Below, piece after piece: positions 31,709 to 39,145 of a stretch of DNA of 64,000 bases. Under the pieces are notes generated by a model. That model ran no database searches. It saw only the letters and a program-made list of their open reading frames with translations, and had not been told where the DNA came from. Source of the DNA: JAOUEA01 sp035711865 (GTDB taxonomy: Bacteria > Actinomycetota > UBA4738 > HRBIN12); the NCBI GenBank assembly GCA_035711865.1, contig DASTBT010000079.1:1-64000 (forward strand). The letters run 5' to 3'. Both the position numbers and the translations under genes were made by a program. Position 1 is the first letter of the stretch, and the number at the start of each line of letters is the position of its first letter.

Positions 31709-31918
31709 CTAGTCGAACGTGACGAGGTGCAAGCCTCGCGCCACCGGGGCACCGTCGGCCTCGGCCAGCTCGAACGAGACCCGCTGACCCAGCCGCAGCG
31801 TCAGGATGCCCGACCGTTCGAGCGACGTGCGGTCGATCGCCACCTCGGTCCGATCGTCCATCAGCACCGAGCCGGTCACGCCCGCCGCGTCGAACTGCTT
31901 GATCGTGCCTTGCGCCAT
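31709..31918 (-). CDS. cold-shock-domain-like protein lacking RNP motifs
   Basis: The product is 69 aa, the exact length of a single CSD protein, and starts like one (MAQGTIKQFD versus the usual MAxGTVKWFN). The RNP1 KGFGFI and RNP2 VFVH segments are replaced by GVTGSVLMDD and TEVAIDRTSL, and the C-terminus (LRLGQRVSFELAEADGAPVARGL) keeps the GQxVxFE strand pattern. So the OB fold is probably retained while the aromatic RNA-binding surface is lost. ATG 31918 follows AGGAGGAG. It is 13 nt downstream of cofC and almost certainly co-transcribed with it. Confidence 0.7.
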   Translation of the reverse strand: MAQGTIKQFDAAGVTGSVLMDDRTEVAIDRTSLERSGILTLRLGQRVSFELAEADGAPVARGLHLVTFD

Positions 31919-31931
31919 CGGTCGTCTCCTC

Positions 31932-32576
31932 CTAGGTCCGGCTGGCGACCCGCGCCCCGAGGTCGAGGTCGCGGCAGACCTGCAGCGTGCGACCCTCGTG
32001 GCCGGAGTCGAGCACCGTGAGGATATCGCCCGGCAGGTCCAGGTCGAAGGCCAGCTCCGGCGCGCTCACGACGGCGGTCGGCACGTCCGCCTCGGCCGCC
32101 CCCTGCAGGTGGCGACGGTAGGAATCGTGCCCGAACCGCGCCTCGATCGCCCCCGGGGGCCGGCGGAGCAGCAGGTTCGTGCCTCCCTCGTCCGCCGACG
32201 GTGCAACGACCACGGCGCCGAGGGTGCGGAGCGCCTGGGTCAGGGCGGCGTGCGTCACGAGCGGCGTGTCGGGAAGCAGCACCGCCAGGCTCTCGACGTT
32301 CCTGCCGTCGGCTTCCTCGCCCACCTGGCGGATCGCGGCGCCGAGCGGCGGCCGATCCTCCTCGATCGCATGAACCCCGCGCGACATCGCGACCTCGAGC
32401 ACGGTCTCGTCCGGCGAGATCACCCAGGTCTCCCACCCGGTCGCCTCGAGGGTGACGTCGAGGACGTCCTCGAGCATGGCGAGCGTGAGCGCACCGCGTT
32501 CCAGCGGCGACAGCACGGGTTCCAGGCGCGACTTCGTCTCGGCCAGCGACTTCACGGGAAGGGCGATCACGCGCAC
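31932..32576 (-). CDS. cofC: CofC/FbiD guanylyltransferase of coenzyme F420 biosynthesis
   Basis: The product is 214 aa. It transfers GMP from GTP onto 2-phospholactate or, in actinobacteria (FbiD), phosphoenolpyruvate, giving the activated side chain of coenzyme F420. Motifs: IALPVKSLAETKSRLEPVL (nucleotide-binding start), LPDTPLVT, then VVVAPSADEGGTNLLLRRPPGAIEARFG, characteristic of CofC. GTG at 32574-32576 is chosen because TAGGCT ends 8 nt upstream; the TTG at 32585 overlaps that hexamer. It implies the organism makes F420. It shares an operon with the cold-shock-like protein; the M. tuberculosis counterpart (Rv2983) sits in the same neighbourhood. Confidence 0.87.
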   Translation of the reverse strand: MRVIALPVKSLAETKSRLEPVLSPLERGALTLAMLEDVLDVTLEATGWETWVISPDETVLEVAMSRGVHAIEEDRPPLGAAIRQVGEEADGRNVESLAVLLPDTPLVTHAALTQALRTLGAVVVAPSADEGGTNLLLRRPPGAIEARFGHDSYRRHLQGAAEADVPTAVVSAPELAFDLDLPGDILTVLDSGHEGRTLQVCRDLDLGARVASRT

Positions 32577-32665
32577 GGCAGGCAAGCCTAGCTGCTGTCC
32601 TGCCGTCGTCGCTCGCCACGGGGCGATAGGCTCGCGGCTGCCGGAGCCACCGAAGGAGGGCGACG

Positions 32666-33343
32666 CTGGCCGAACCGTGGTACTACGTCGCGAAGGGCGT
32701 CGCGATCCAGCCGGTGCGAGCGTGGTTCAGCCTCCGGTACGAGGGGCTCGAGCACATCCCGAGCGCCGGTCCGGCGATCGTGGCGTGCAACCACATCTCC
32801 TACCTCGACCCCCTCACGAACGCGGCGGCGATCTGCAAGGCCGGCCGACGTCCCCGGTTCATGGCGAAGAGCGACCTGTTCCGGATCCCCGTCGTCGGCT
32901 CGGCGCTGCGCGGTGTGCGGCAGATCCCGGTCGAACGCGGCAGCGGCCCGACCAGCGCGCTGCTGTCGGCCGAAGGCGCGATCGACGAAGGAGAGGTGGT
33001 GGTGATCTACCCCGAGGGCACCGTGACGACGCGCCCCGACCACCTGCCGATGCGCGGCCGGTCGGGGGCGGTTCGACTGTCCCTGGCCACCGGCGTGCCG
33101 ATCACGCCGCTCGCGAGCTGGGGCTCGCAGGCGGTGTGGCAGAAGTCCGGCAGGGGAAGCCTCAAGCTCGGCCGCCCGGTCTCGATGCGAGTGGGTCCAC
33201 CGGTCGAGCTCTCCGATCGGCGATCGGGCGCGGGGAACGTCGAGGCCCTCCGGGCGATGACCGACGAGGTGATGGCCGTGCTGACCACGATGGTCGAGGA
33301 GCTCCGGGCAGCCTATCCGCGGCGCTGGTCCGACGAGGGGTAG
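32666..33343 (+). CDS. 1-acyl-sn-glycerol-3-phosphate acyltransferase (PlsC family), probable CTG start
   Basis: The product is 225 aa. It acylates lysophosphatidate-type acceptors in phospholipid synthesis at the membrane. Motifs: block I VACNHISYLDPL (HxxxxD), FMAKSDLF, PVERGSG, block III YPEGTVTTR and the GVPITPLA strand. CTG 32666 is chosen because AAGGAGGG ends 5 nt upstream and no ATG, GTG or TTG lies between the in-frame stop at 32627 and CTG; the frame from CTG (LAEPWYYVAKGVAIQPVRAWFSLRYEGLEHIP) gives the N-terminal helix typical of PlsC. GTG 32714 would truncate it. Its TAG stop opens the next gene's -10. Confidence 0.85.
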   Translation: MAEPWYYVAKGVAIQPVRAWFSLRYEGLEHIPSAGPAIVACNHISYLDPLTNAAAICKAGRRPRFMAKSDLFRIPVVGSALRGVRQIPVERGSGPTSALLSAEGAIDEGEVVVIYPEGTVTTRPDHLPMRGRSGAVRLSLATGVPITPLASWGSQAVWQKSGRGSLKLGRPVSMRVGPPVELSDRRSGAGNVEALRAMTDEVMAVLTTMVEELRAAYPRRWSDEG

Positions 33344-33346
33344 GCT
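33341..33346 (+). promoter_or_regulatory. -10 hexamer TAGGCT overlapping a stop codon
   Basis: TAGGCT begins with the TAG stop of the acyltransferase gene and lies 8 nt before ATG 33355. Confidence 0.5.
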
Positions 33347-33354
33347 CGGACATC

Positions 33355-34533
33355 ATGGCTCGCGACCGAGGATTCGCCACGAGGGCGATACACGGCACCC
33401 CGCCGGTGGTGGAGCAACAGACCCCGAGCGTACCCCTCTACCAGACCTCGACGTTCCGGTTCCCGGACTCGGAGACGTACGCCGAGACCATCGCGTTCCG
33501 TGCGCCCGGGTACACCTATACACGCGGGTACGGGAACCCGACGGTGTCCGCGTTCGAGGACCAGATGGCCTCGCTCGAGGGCACGGAGGCGGCGTTCGGC
33601 TTCGCGTCGGGCATGTCGGGGATCCACTCGGTGCTCGCCGCGCACGCCGGAGCCGGCGATCGGGTGGTGATGAGCAGAGAGCTGTACGGCGGCACCTACG
33701 CGCTCGCTACCCGGGTGCTGCCGCGCAACGGGGTCGAGGTGACGCTCGTCGATCCCCACGATGTCGACGCGGTCAGCGATGCCTTGCCGGGAGCGACCCT
33801 GTTCCACGTGGAGACGATCGCGAACCCCAACGTGACCGTGGCCGACCTCGAGGCGCTCGGCCGGGCCTGCAGGCAGGCGGGCGTGACCGCCTCGGTCGAC
33901 AACACGTTCGCCTCTCCCTACCTCTGCACGCCCGCCCGATTCGGGTTCGACTACGTCTGCCACTCGGCCACGAAGTACCTCGGCGGGCATCACGACCTGA
34001 TCGCGGGCGTCGTGTGCACGAGCGCGCGAGGGCGGGAGCGGCTGCGTGACGTCGCGATCGACACCGGCGCCACGATGGCGCCGTTCGAGGCGTGGCTCTG
34101 CCTTCGGGGGCTGATGACGCTCTCGCTGCGCATGGACCGTCACTCGTCGAGCGCGATGTCGCTGGCGAGGGCGGTCGAGGGGCACCCCAAGGTCGAGCGC
34201 GTGCGGTATCCGGGTCTCGCGTCGCACCCGCACCACGACGTCGCGGCGCAGCAGTTCGCACGTGGCTGCGGGGGCATGCTGGCGGTCGAGGTCGCGGGCG
34301 GCGTCGAGGGAGGGCGGCGATTCTGCGACGCCCTCGAGCTCGCCTGGGTGGCCACGAGCCTCGGGGGCACCCACACGCTGGTGGGCCATGCCGCCTCGAC
34401 GACCCACCGGCAGATGGATCCGGAAGCTCGCCGGGCTGCAGGTATCGCCGACGGGCTGGTCCGGATCAGCGTCGGCATCGAGGACGTCGACGACATCGTC
34501 GACGACGTCGAGCAGGCGCTGGAGAAGGTGTGA
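33355..34533 (+). CDS. Cys/Met-metabolism PLP enzyme (cystathionine gamma-synthase/lyase or methionine gamma-lyase type)
   Basis: The product is 392 aa, a complete fold-type I gamma-family enzyme: YTRGYGNPTVSAFEDQMASLEG, the phosphate-binding FASGMSGIHSVL, VDNTFASPYLC (PLP-pyridine Asp), and the Schiff-base lysine in HSATKYLGGHHD. The C-terminal segment RISVGIEDVDDIVDDVEQAL is diagnostic. CGS, CGL, MGL and O-acetylhomoserine sulfhydrylase cannot be told apart from sequence alone. Leaderless ATG 33355 is supported by TAGGCT. Its stop overlaps the ddl GTG (GTGA). Confidence 0.9.
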   Translation: MARDRGFATRAIHGTPPVVEQQTPSVPLYQTSTFRFPDSETYAETIAFRAPGYTYTRGYGNPTVSAFEDQMASLEGTEAAFGFASGMSGIHSVLAAHAGAGDRVVMSRELYGGTYALATRVLPRNGVEVTLVDPHDVDAVSDALPGATLFHVETIANPNVTVADLEALGRACRQAGVTASVDNTFASPYLCTPARFGFDYVCHSATKYLGGHHDLIAGVVCTSARGRERLRDVAIDTGATMAPFEAWLCLRGLMTLSLRMDRHSSSAMSLARAVEGHPKVERVRYPGLASHPHHDVAAQQFARGCGGMLAVEVAGGVEGGRRFCDALELAWVATSLGGTHTLVGHAASTTHRQMDPEARRAAGIADGLVRISVGIEDVDDIVDDVEQALEKV

Positions 34534-35660
34534 CCGAGCGACGTCGCATCGCCGTGGTGTTCGGGGGGCGATCCGCAGAGCACGAGATCAGCTGCATCTC
34601 GGCCCGCTCGGTCATCGAGGCCCTCGATCCGGAGCGGTTCGAGATCTTCCCGGTCGGCATCACGAAGGAGGGAACCTGGCATCTGATGTCCGGACCTCCG
34701 GCGCTGCCGTCGGAGACCGGGCGTATGCCGGAGGTCACCCCCGGGGCCGGCGCGGGGGCGCGGGTCGCGCTCGGGGGTGAGGCCGCCTCGCGCGAGCTGG
34801 TGATCGCCGACGGAGGCCGTGCGCCGATCGACGTGGTGCTGCCCGTGCTGCACGGCCCCATGGGGGAGGACGGCGCCGTGCAGGGCATGTTCGAGCTCGC
34901 CGACGTGCCCTACGTGGGCGCCGGGGTGCTGGGGTCGGCGATCGGCATGGACAAGTCGATCCAGAAGGTGCTGTTCGCGGCCGCCGGCCTGCCCGTGGGT
35001 CCGTGGGAGCCGGTACGAGAGCTCGAGTGGTCGGAGGATCCGGAGGGAGTCGCCGCACGGATCGAGGCGCTCGGACTGCCGGTGTTCACGAAGCCGGCGA
35101 CGCTCGGATCGTCGGTGGGCATCTCACGGGTGCACGACCTCGCCGGACTCGACGCCGCGATGGCCGAGGCCTTCCGGTACGCGCGGAAGGCCGTGGTGGA
35201 ACACGGCTTCGAGGACGTGCGTGAGATCGAATGCGCGGTGCTCGGCAACGACGAACCCGTCGCCTCGGTGTGCGGGGAGGTCACGCCGATCGGGCACGAG
35301 TTCTACGACTACACCTCGAAGTACCTCGATGTGGACGGCGCCCGGCTCGACGTGCCGGCCCGCATCGACGACGCGGTGGCGGCCCGGATCCAGCGGATGG
35401 CCGTCGTCGCCTTCCAGGCCACGGAGTGCCGGGGCATGGCTCGGGTGGACTTCTTCCTGCGGGGTGAGGAGCTGTTCGTGAACGAGATCAACACGATCCC
35501 CGGATTCACCGAGATCAGCATGTACCCCAAGCTCTGGGAAGCCAGCGGCGTGGCCTACGGCGAGCTGGTCGAGCGGTTGATCGACCTGGCGCAGGAGCGA
35601 TTCGAGGCCGAGCGCAGCAAGCTCACGGTCGCTCCCGAGCTCGAGCCGCCGCCGGGCTGA
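34530..35660 (+). CDS. ddl: D-alanine--D-alanine ligase
   Basis: The product is 376 aa. It joins two D-Ala with ATP for peptidoglycan precursors, in the cytoplasm. Motifs: VVFGGRSAEHEISCISA, PVLHGPMGEDGAVQGMFELADVPYVG, the ATP-grasp segment FTKPATLGSSVGISRV, EIECAVLGND, and metal ligands in RVDFFLRGEELFVNEINTIPGFT. The start is GTG 34530, overlapping the upstream TGA by 4 nt (translational coupling); the longer frame lies over the PLP enzyme and is not coding. The local order with rpmB and recG downstream matches other actinobacteria. Confidence 0.95.
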   Translation: MTERRRIAVVFGGRSAEHEISCISARSVIEALDPERFEIFPVGITKEGTWHLMSGPPALPSETGRMPEVTPGAGAGARVALGGEAASRELVIADGGRAPIDVVLPVLHGPMGEDGAVQGMFELADVPYVGAGVLGSAIGMDKSIQKVLFAAAGLPVGPWEPVRELEWSEDPEGVAARIEALGLPVFTKPATLGSSVGISRVHDLAGLDAAMAEAFRYARKAVVEHGFEDVREIECAVLGNDEPVASVCGEVTPIGHEFYDYTSKYLDVDGARLDVPARIDDAVAARIQRMAVVAFQATECRGMARVDFFLRGEELFVNEINTIPGFTEISMYPKLWEASGVAYGELVERLIDLAQERFEAERSKLTVAPELEPPPG

Positions 35661-35688
35661 GGGAGTCGGCCGGGTCCGCCCGACGGCG

Positions 35689-35922
35689 CTACAGGTGCAC
35701 GACCGGGCAGGTCAGCGTGCGAGTGATGCCGTCGACCGCCTGGATCCGGGCCACGACGAGCTTGCCGAGGTCGTCGACGGTCTTCGCCTCTCCGCGCACG
35801 ATGACGTCGTAGGGACCCGTGACGTCTTCGGCTTCTGCGACGCCGGCGATCGCCCGCACCGCGTCTGCGACGGCGGCGGCCTTGCCCACCTCTGTCTGGA
35901 TGAGGATGTACGCGTGGACCAC
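35689..35922 (-). CDS. stand-alone Lrp/AsnC ligand-binding (RAM) domain protein
   Basis: The product is 77 aa from GTG 35920-35922, preceded by GGAAGGAA with 6-nt spacing. It is only the effector-binding alpha-beta sandwich of AsnC regulators: AYILIQTEVGKAAAVADAVRAIAGVAEAEDVTGPYDVIVRGEA, then VVARIQAVDGITRTLTCPVV. There is no DNA-binding helix-turn-helix. Such proteins form decamers that bind amino acids and may modulate full-length Lrp proteins. It converges on ddl with a 28-bp gap. Confidence 0.85.
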   Translation of the reverse strand: MVHAYILIQTEVGKAAAVADAVRAIAGVAEAEDVTGPYDVIVRGEAKTVDDLGKLVVARIQAVDGITRTLTCPVVHL

Positions 35923-35998
35923 GGGGTTCCTTCCGTTCGCTTGGGGAGCTGATGCTAGCCGTGGACGCGTGGGGCGCGCAACGCGCATGCTGCTGTGA

Positions 35999-36643
35999 GT
36001 GTTCCGGGATCGGGTGGAGGCGGGCCGCAGGCTGGCGGCCGAGCTCGTTGGCTCGGTCGAGCCGCCGGTCGTGGTACTCGGGGTGGCGCGCGGTGGTGTG
36101 ATCGTCGCGGCCGAGGTCGCCCGAGAGCTCGCCGCACCCCTCGATGTCGTGATCCCCAGGAAGCTCGGCGCGCCCGGCAACCCCGAGCTCGGCATCGGAG
36201 CGGTCGCCCCCGGGGTTCGGGTCGTCGACAGCGTCGGCGCGCGCATGTTGGGGGTCGACGACGCCTACATCGAGGCCGAGGCGAGACGGCAGGAAGCCGA
36301 GATCGAGCGGCGCACGGCTGCGTACCGACAGGGGAAGTCGCCGGTGGACCTCCACGGTGCCACTGCGGTGGTCGTCGACGACGGGGTGGCCACGGGAGTG
36401 ACCGCGGTCGCGGCGCTGCGGTGGGCCCGATCGCAGGGTCCGGCGTCGGTGGTCTTCGCGGCGCCGGTCGGTCCGCAGGGCATCGAGCGCCGGCTGGCGA
36501 ACGAATGCGACCGCTGCGTGGTGTTGCTCACACCGAGTGACCTCCGGGCGGTGGGCCGTTGGTACGAACGCTTCGAACAGACCACCGACGCTCAGGTCGG
36601 CGAGGCCCTTCGCGCCGCCGCCGAGGAGCGCGGCACCCCGTGA
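35999..36643 (+). CDS. phosphoribosyltransferase-domain protein
   Basis: The product is 214 aa from GTG 35999. It matches the stand-alone PRTase family: an N-terminal RDRVEAGRRLAAELVG hood, VVVLGVARGGVIVAAEVARELAAPLDVVIPRKLGAPGNPELGIGAV, and the PRPP-binding VVVDDGVATGVTAVAAL. A C-terminal helix pair follows. Proteins of this type are often found with alpha/beta hydrolases or stress genes and their base is unknown. Its TGA overlaps the GTG of the small membrane-protein gene (GTGA), so the two are coupled. No obvious SD or -10 supports the start strongly. Confidence 0.8.
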   Translation: MFRDRVEAGRRLAAELVGSVEPPVVVLGVARGGVIVAAEVARELAAPLDVVIPRKLGAPGNPELGIGAVAPGVRVVDSVGARMLGVDDAYIEAEARRQEAEIERRTAAYRQGKSPVDLHGATAVVVDDGVATGVTAVAALRWARSQGPASVVFAAPVGPQGIERRLANECDRCVVLLTPSDLRAVGRWYERFEQTTDAQVGEALRAAAEERGTP

Positions 36644-36957
36644 CCGCGGTCGAGATCGTGGTGGCCGTGATCTTCGCGGGGCTCGGCGTGCGGTCGCTCG
36701 TGTACTGGGTGCGCACGCCGTACGAGAGCACCAGGGCGTCGGACCTCGCGCTGTACGCGTTGTTCGTGACCGGCCGGGCCGGCATGTGGTTCGTGCTGGC
36801 CACCGCGTTCACCCTCTACGCGCTCACCGATACGCGGGGTCGGGCGTTCATCGACGACGTCGGTGAGTACCGGTGGCTGTACCTCGTGTTCCTTGCCCTG
36901 GGCGCCCTGCAGTTCGCGACCGCGTACTTCCTCGGGCGGCGCGCCGGGGGGCGTTGA
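36640..36957 (+). CDS. small membrane protein, three predicted helices
   Basis: The product is 105 aa from GTG 36640, which overlaps the preceding TGA. Hydrophobic segments are VEIVVAVIFAGLGVRSLVYWV, GMWFVLATAFTLYAL and YLVFLALGALQFATAYFLG, with short charged loops (RTPYESTRASD). There is no known domain. Coupling to the phosphoribosyltransferase suggests a joint role, not deducible from sequence. It converges on the CopB-like ATPase gene. Confidence 0.75.
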   Translation: MTAVEIVVAVIFAGLGVRSLVYWVRTPYESTRASDLALYALFVTGRAGMWFVLATAFTLYALTDTRGRAFIDDVGEYRWLYLVFLALGALQFATAYFLGRRAGGR

Positions 36958-36988
36958 CCCTTCCCGGGGGCCCGCTCGGCAAGACCGC

Positions 36989-39100
36989 TCAGGTCGACGT
37001 GACGTGCGTGGGTGCGAGCACCTCGGGCCGCAGCTCCACCCGGCGGAGCAGCTGGGCGTTGGCCGCCACCACGATCGTCGAGAGGCTCATGAGCGCGGCG
37101 GCGACGGCCGGGGGCAGCACCACGCCGGCCCACGCCAACGCCCCGGCGGCCAGCGGGATCGCCAGCACGTTGTAGCCGGTCGCCCATCCCAGGTTCTCCA
37201 GCATCTTCCGGTAGCTCGCCTGGGAGAGCCGGCGGACCGAGAGCACGCCCCGAGGGTCGTCGCCGGCGAGCACGACGCCGGCCGACTCGATCGCGACGTC
37301 GGTACCGGCGCCGATCGCGATGCCGACGTCGGCGCGCGCGAGTGCCGGCGCGTCGTTCACCCCGTCGCCGACCATCGCGACCCGCAGGCCGCGCGCCTGC
37401 AGCTCTGCCACCTTGGAGTCCTTCTGCTCGGGTAGCACCTCAGCCATGACCTCGTCGACGCCGAGCTCGTCCGCCACCGCCTGGGCGACTTGGAGGGCGT
37501 CGCCGGTGATCATCACCACCCGCACCCCCTCGGCGTGCAGCGCGTCGATCGCCGCCCGGGACTCGGGGCGTACCGCGTCCTCGAGCGCGAGCGCGCCCAC
37601 GACCTCGCCGTCGTCGACCACCGCAAGCACCGTGGCGCCTCTGTCGCGCCACGCCTCGACCTTCCCGAGGATCGTCCCGGGAAGCTCGAGCCCGCGTTCG
37701 CCGAGCATCGCCGGCCCGCCCACAACGACGCGCCGGCCGTCGACCTCGGCCTCGACGCCGCGGCCCGCGATCGACCGGAATCCCGATGCCTCGGGTACGC
37801 GGCCTCGGTCGCGCCCTGCGGCGACGATCGCCCGGGCGAGGGGATGTTCGCTCTCGCCCTCGACCGCGGCGGCCGGCAGCAGGACCGCGTCTTCGTCGCC
37901 ATGGGTCGACGCGACGTCGCGCACGGTGTGACGGCCCTGCGTCAGGGTGCCGGTCTTGTCGAAGAGCACCGTGTCGACCGTGCGCATGCGTTCGAGGGCC
38001 AGGCGATCCTTCACGAGGATCCCGTTGCGGGCCGACATCGCGGTCGACAACGAGATCACGAGCGGGATCGCGAGGCCGAGCGCGTGGGGGCAGGCGATCA
38101 CGAGCACCGAGACGCTGCTCTCGATGGCCTGGTCGGCATCGTCGGCGAGCATCCACGAGATGAACGTGACGATGCCCGCCCCGAGCGCCACGAAGAAGAG
38201 GACGGCGGCCGCACGGTCGGCGAGCGCCTGTGCCCTGGAGCTCGACGCCTGCGCGTCGGCCACGAGCCGGCGGATGCCGGCCAGCGCCGTGTCGTCGCCG
38301 ACCGCGACGACCCGGAGTCGGACCGAGGAGTCGGTCGCGACGGTGCCCGCGACGACATGGTCGCCGGGGGCCCGGTCGACCGGTCGCGATTCCCCCGTGA
38401 TCATCGACTCGTCGAACGCGGCCTGACCGCTGTCGATGATGCCATCGGCCGGCACGCGACCCCCCGGGCGCACGAGCACCAGATCGTCCGGGCGCAGCTC
38501 GGCGATGGCCACCTCGCGGGTGCCCGCGCCCTCGACGCGTTCGGCCATGTCGGGAAGGAGCGCGGCGAGCGCGTCGAGGGCGCTCGACGCCTGCCCGATG
38601 GCCCTCATCTCCTGCCAGTGCCCGAGCAGCATCACGTCGATCAGCAGCACGAGCTCCCACCAGAAGTCCAGGTCGAGCAGGCCCGCCTCGGTCGCGATGC
38701 TCGAGGCGAACGCCACCGTGATCGCGAGCGAGATCAGCAGCATCATGCCCGGGGCTCTGTCGCGGAGCTCGTTCCAACCTCCTTTGAGGAAGGGGGTACC
38801 GCCGTAGACGAAGACGGCGGTGCCGAACACGAGCGGGATCCAGCGCTCGCCCGGAACGTCCGGCGCCGTGTAGCCGAGCAGGTCCTGCAGCATCTCCGAC
38901 CAGATCAGGACGGGAACGCTCAGGAGCAGGCTCAGCCAGAAGCGGTCTCGGAACATCGCGACGCTGTGCCCAGCGTGGGCGTCGTGCCCCGCATGGGCGT
39001 CGTGCCCCGCGTGGGCGTCGTGCCCCGCGTGGGTCGCCGGGACCTCGCTCTGCCGCGGGTCGGCAGCCTCGTCGGTCATCCGATGGTGGTCGTGGGACAT
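36989..39100 (-). CDS. copB: P1B-3-type copper/silver-translocating ATPase (CopB-like)
   Basis: The product is 703 aa. It has no CxxC metal-binding domain; instead residues 1-46 are His-rich, with three tandem copies of GHDAHA and further His. Membrane and catalytic motifs: TGES (235-238), the ion-site CPH (337-339, VLVIACPHALGLAIP), DKTGTLTQG (Asp381) and a GDGVNDAPALARADVGIAIG hinge. CPH assigns it to the Cu(II)/Ag-type P1B-3 exporters. ATG 39100 follows GAGGACGGAG. It stands alone, without a copper chaperone or CsoR/CueR regulator in the window. Confidence 0.9.
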   Translation of the reverse strand: MSHDHHRMTDEAADPRQSEVPATHAGHDAHAGHDAHAGHDAHAGHSVAMFRDRFWLSLLLSVPVLIWSEMLQDLLGYTAPDVPGERWIPLVFGTAVFVYGGTPFLKGGWNELRDRAPGMMLLISLAITVAFASSIATEAGLLDLDFWWELVLLIDVMLLGHWQEMRAIGQASSALDALAALLPDMAERVEGAGTREVAIAELRPDDLVLVRPGGRVPADGIIDSGQAAFDESMITGESRPVDRAPGDHVVAGTVATDSSVRLRVVAVGDDTALAGIRRLVADAQASSSRAQALADRAAAVLFFVALGAGIVTFISWMLADDADQAIESSVSVLVIACPHALGLAIPLVISLSTAMSARNGILVKDRLALERMRTVDTVLFDKTGTLTQGRHTVRDVASTHGDEDAVLLPAAAVEGESEHPLARAIVAAGRDRGRVPEASGFRSIAGRGVEAEVDGRRVVVGGPAMLGERGLELPGTILGKVEAWRDRGATVLAVVDDGEVVGALALEDAVRPESRAAIDALHAEGVRVVMITGDALQVAQAVADELGVDEVMAEVLPEQKDSKVAELQARGLRVAMVGDGVNDAPALARADVGIAIGAGTDVAIESAGVVLAGDDPRGVLSVRRLSQASYRKMLENLGWATGYNVLAIPLAAGALAWAGVVLPPAVAAALMSLSTIVVAANAQLLRRVELRPEVLAPTHVTST
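38960..39035 (-). repeat. tandem 18-bp repeats in the CopB-like N-terminus
   Basis: Near-identical 18-nt units (GCGTGGGCGTCGTGCCCC on the + strand) encode the repeated GHDAHA hexapeptide. Copy number can change by slippage, which would change the number of metal-binding histidines. Confidence 0.7.
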
Positions 39101-39122
39101 CTCCGTCCTCGGAGCTCGGGGA

Positions 39123-39140
39123 CCCGCCGCGTGCGGCGGG
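39123..39140 (-). terminator. hairpin downstream of pckA
   Basis: CCCGCCG (39123-39129) and CGGCGGG (39134-39140) form a 7-bp stem with a 4-nt loop, 5 nt after the leftward pckA stop. Confidence 0.45.
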
Positions 39141-39145
39141 CGACA

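Noticed and set aside
36000..36540. Arg/Gly-rich frame over the phosphoribosyltransferase gene
   Set aside because: It is a +1 shadow; the real frame shows the VVVDDGVATG PRPP motif.
38960..39035. CRISPR-like array
   Set aside because: The short 18-bp tandem units have no spacers, keep the reading frame and encode GHDAHA repeats of the CopB-like protein.
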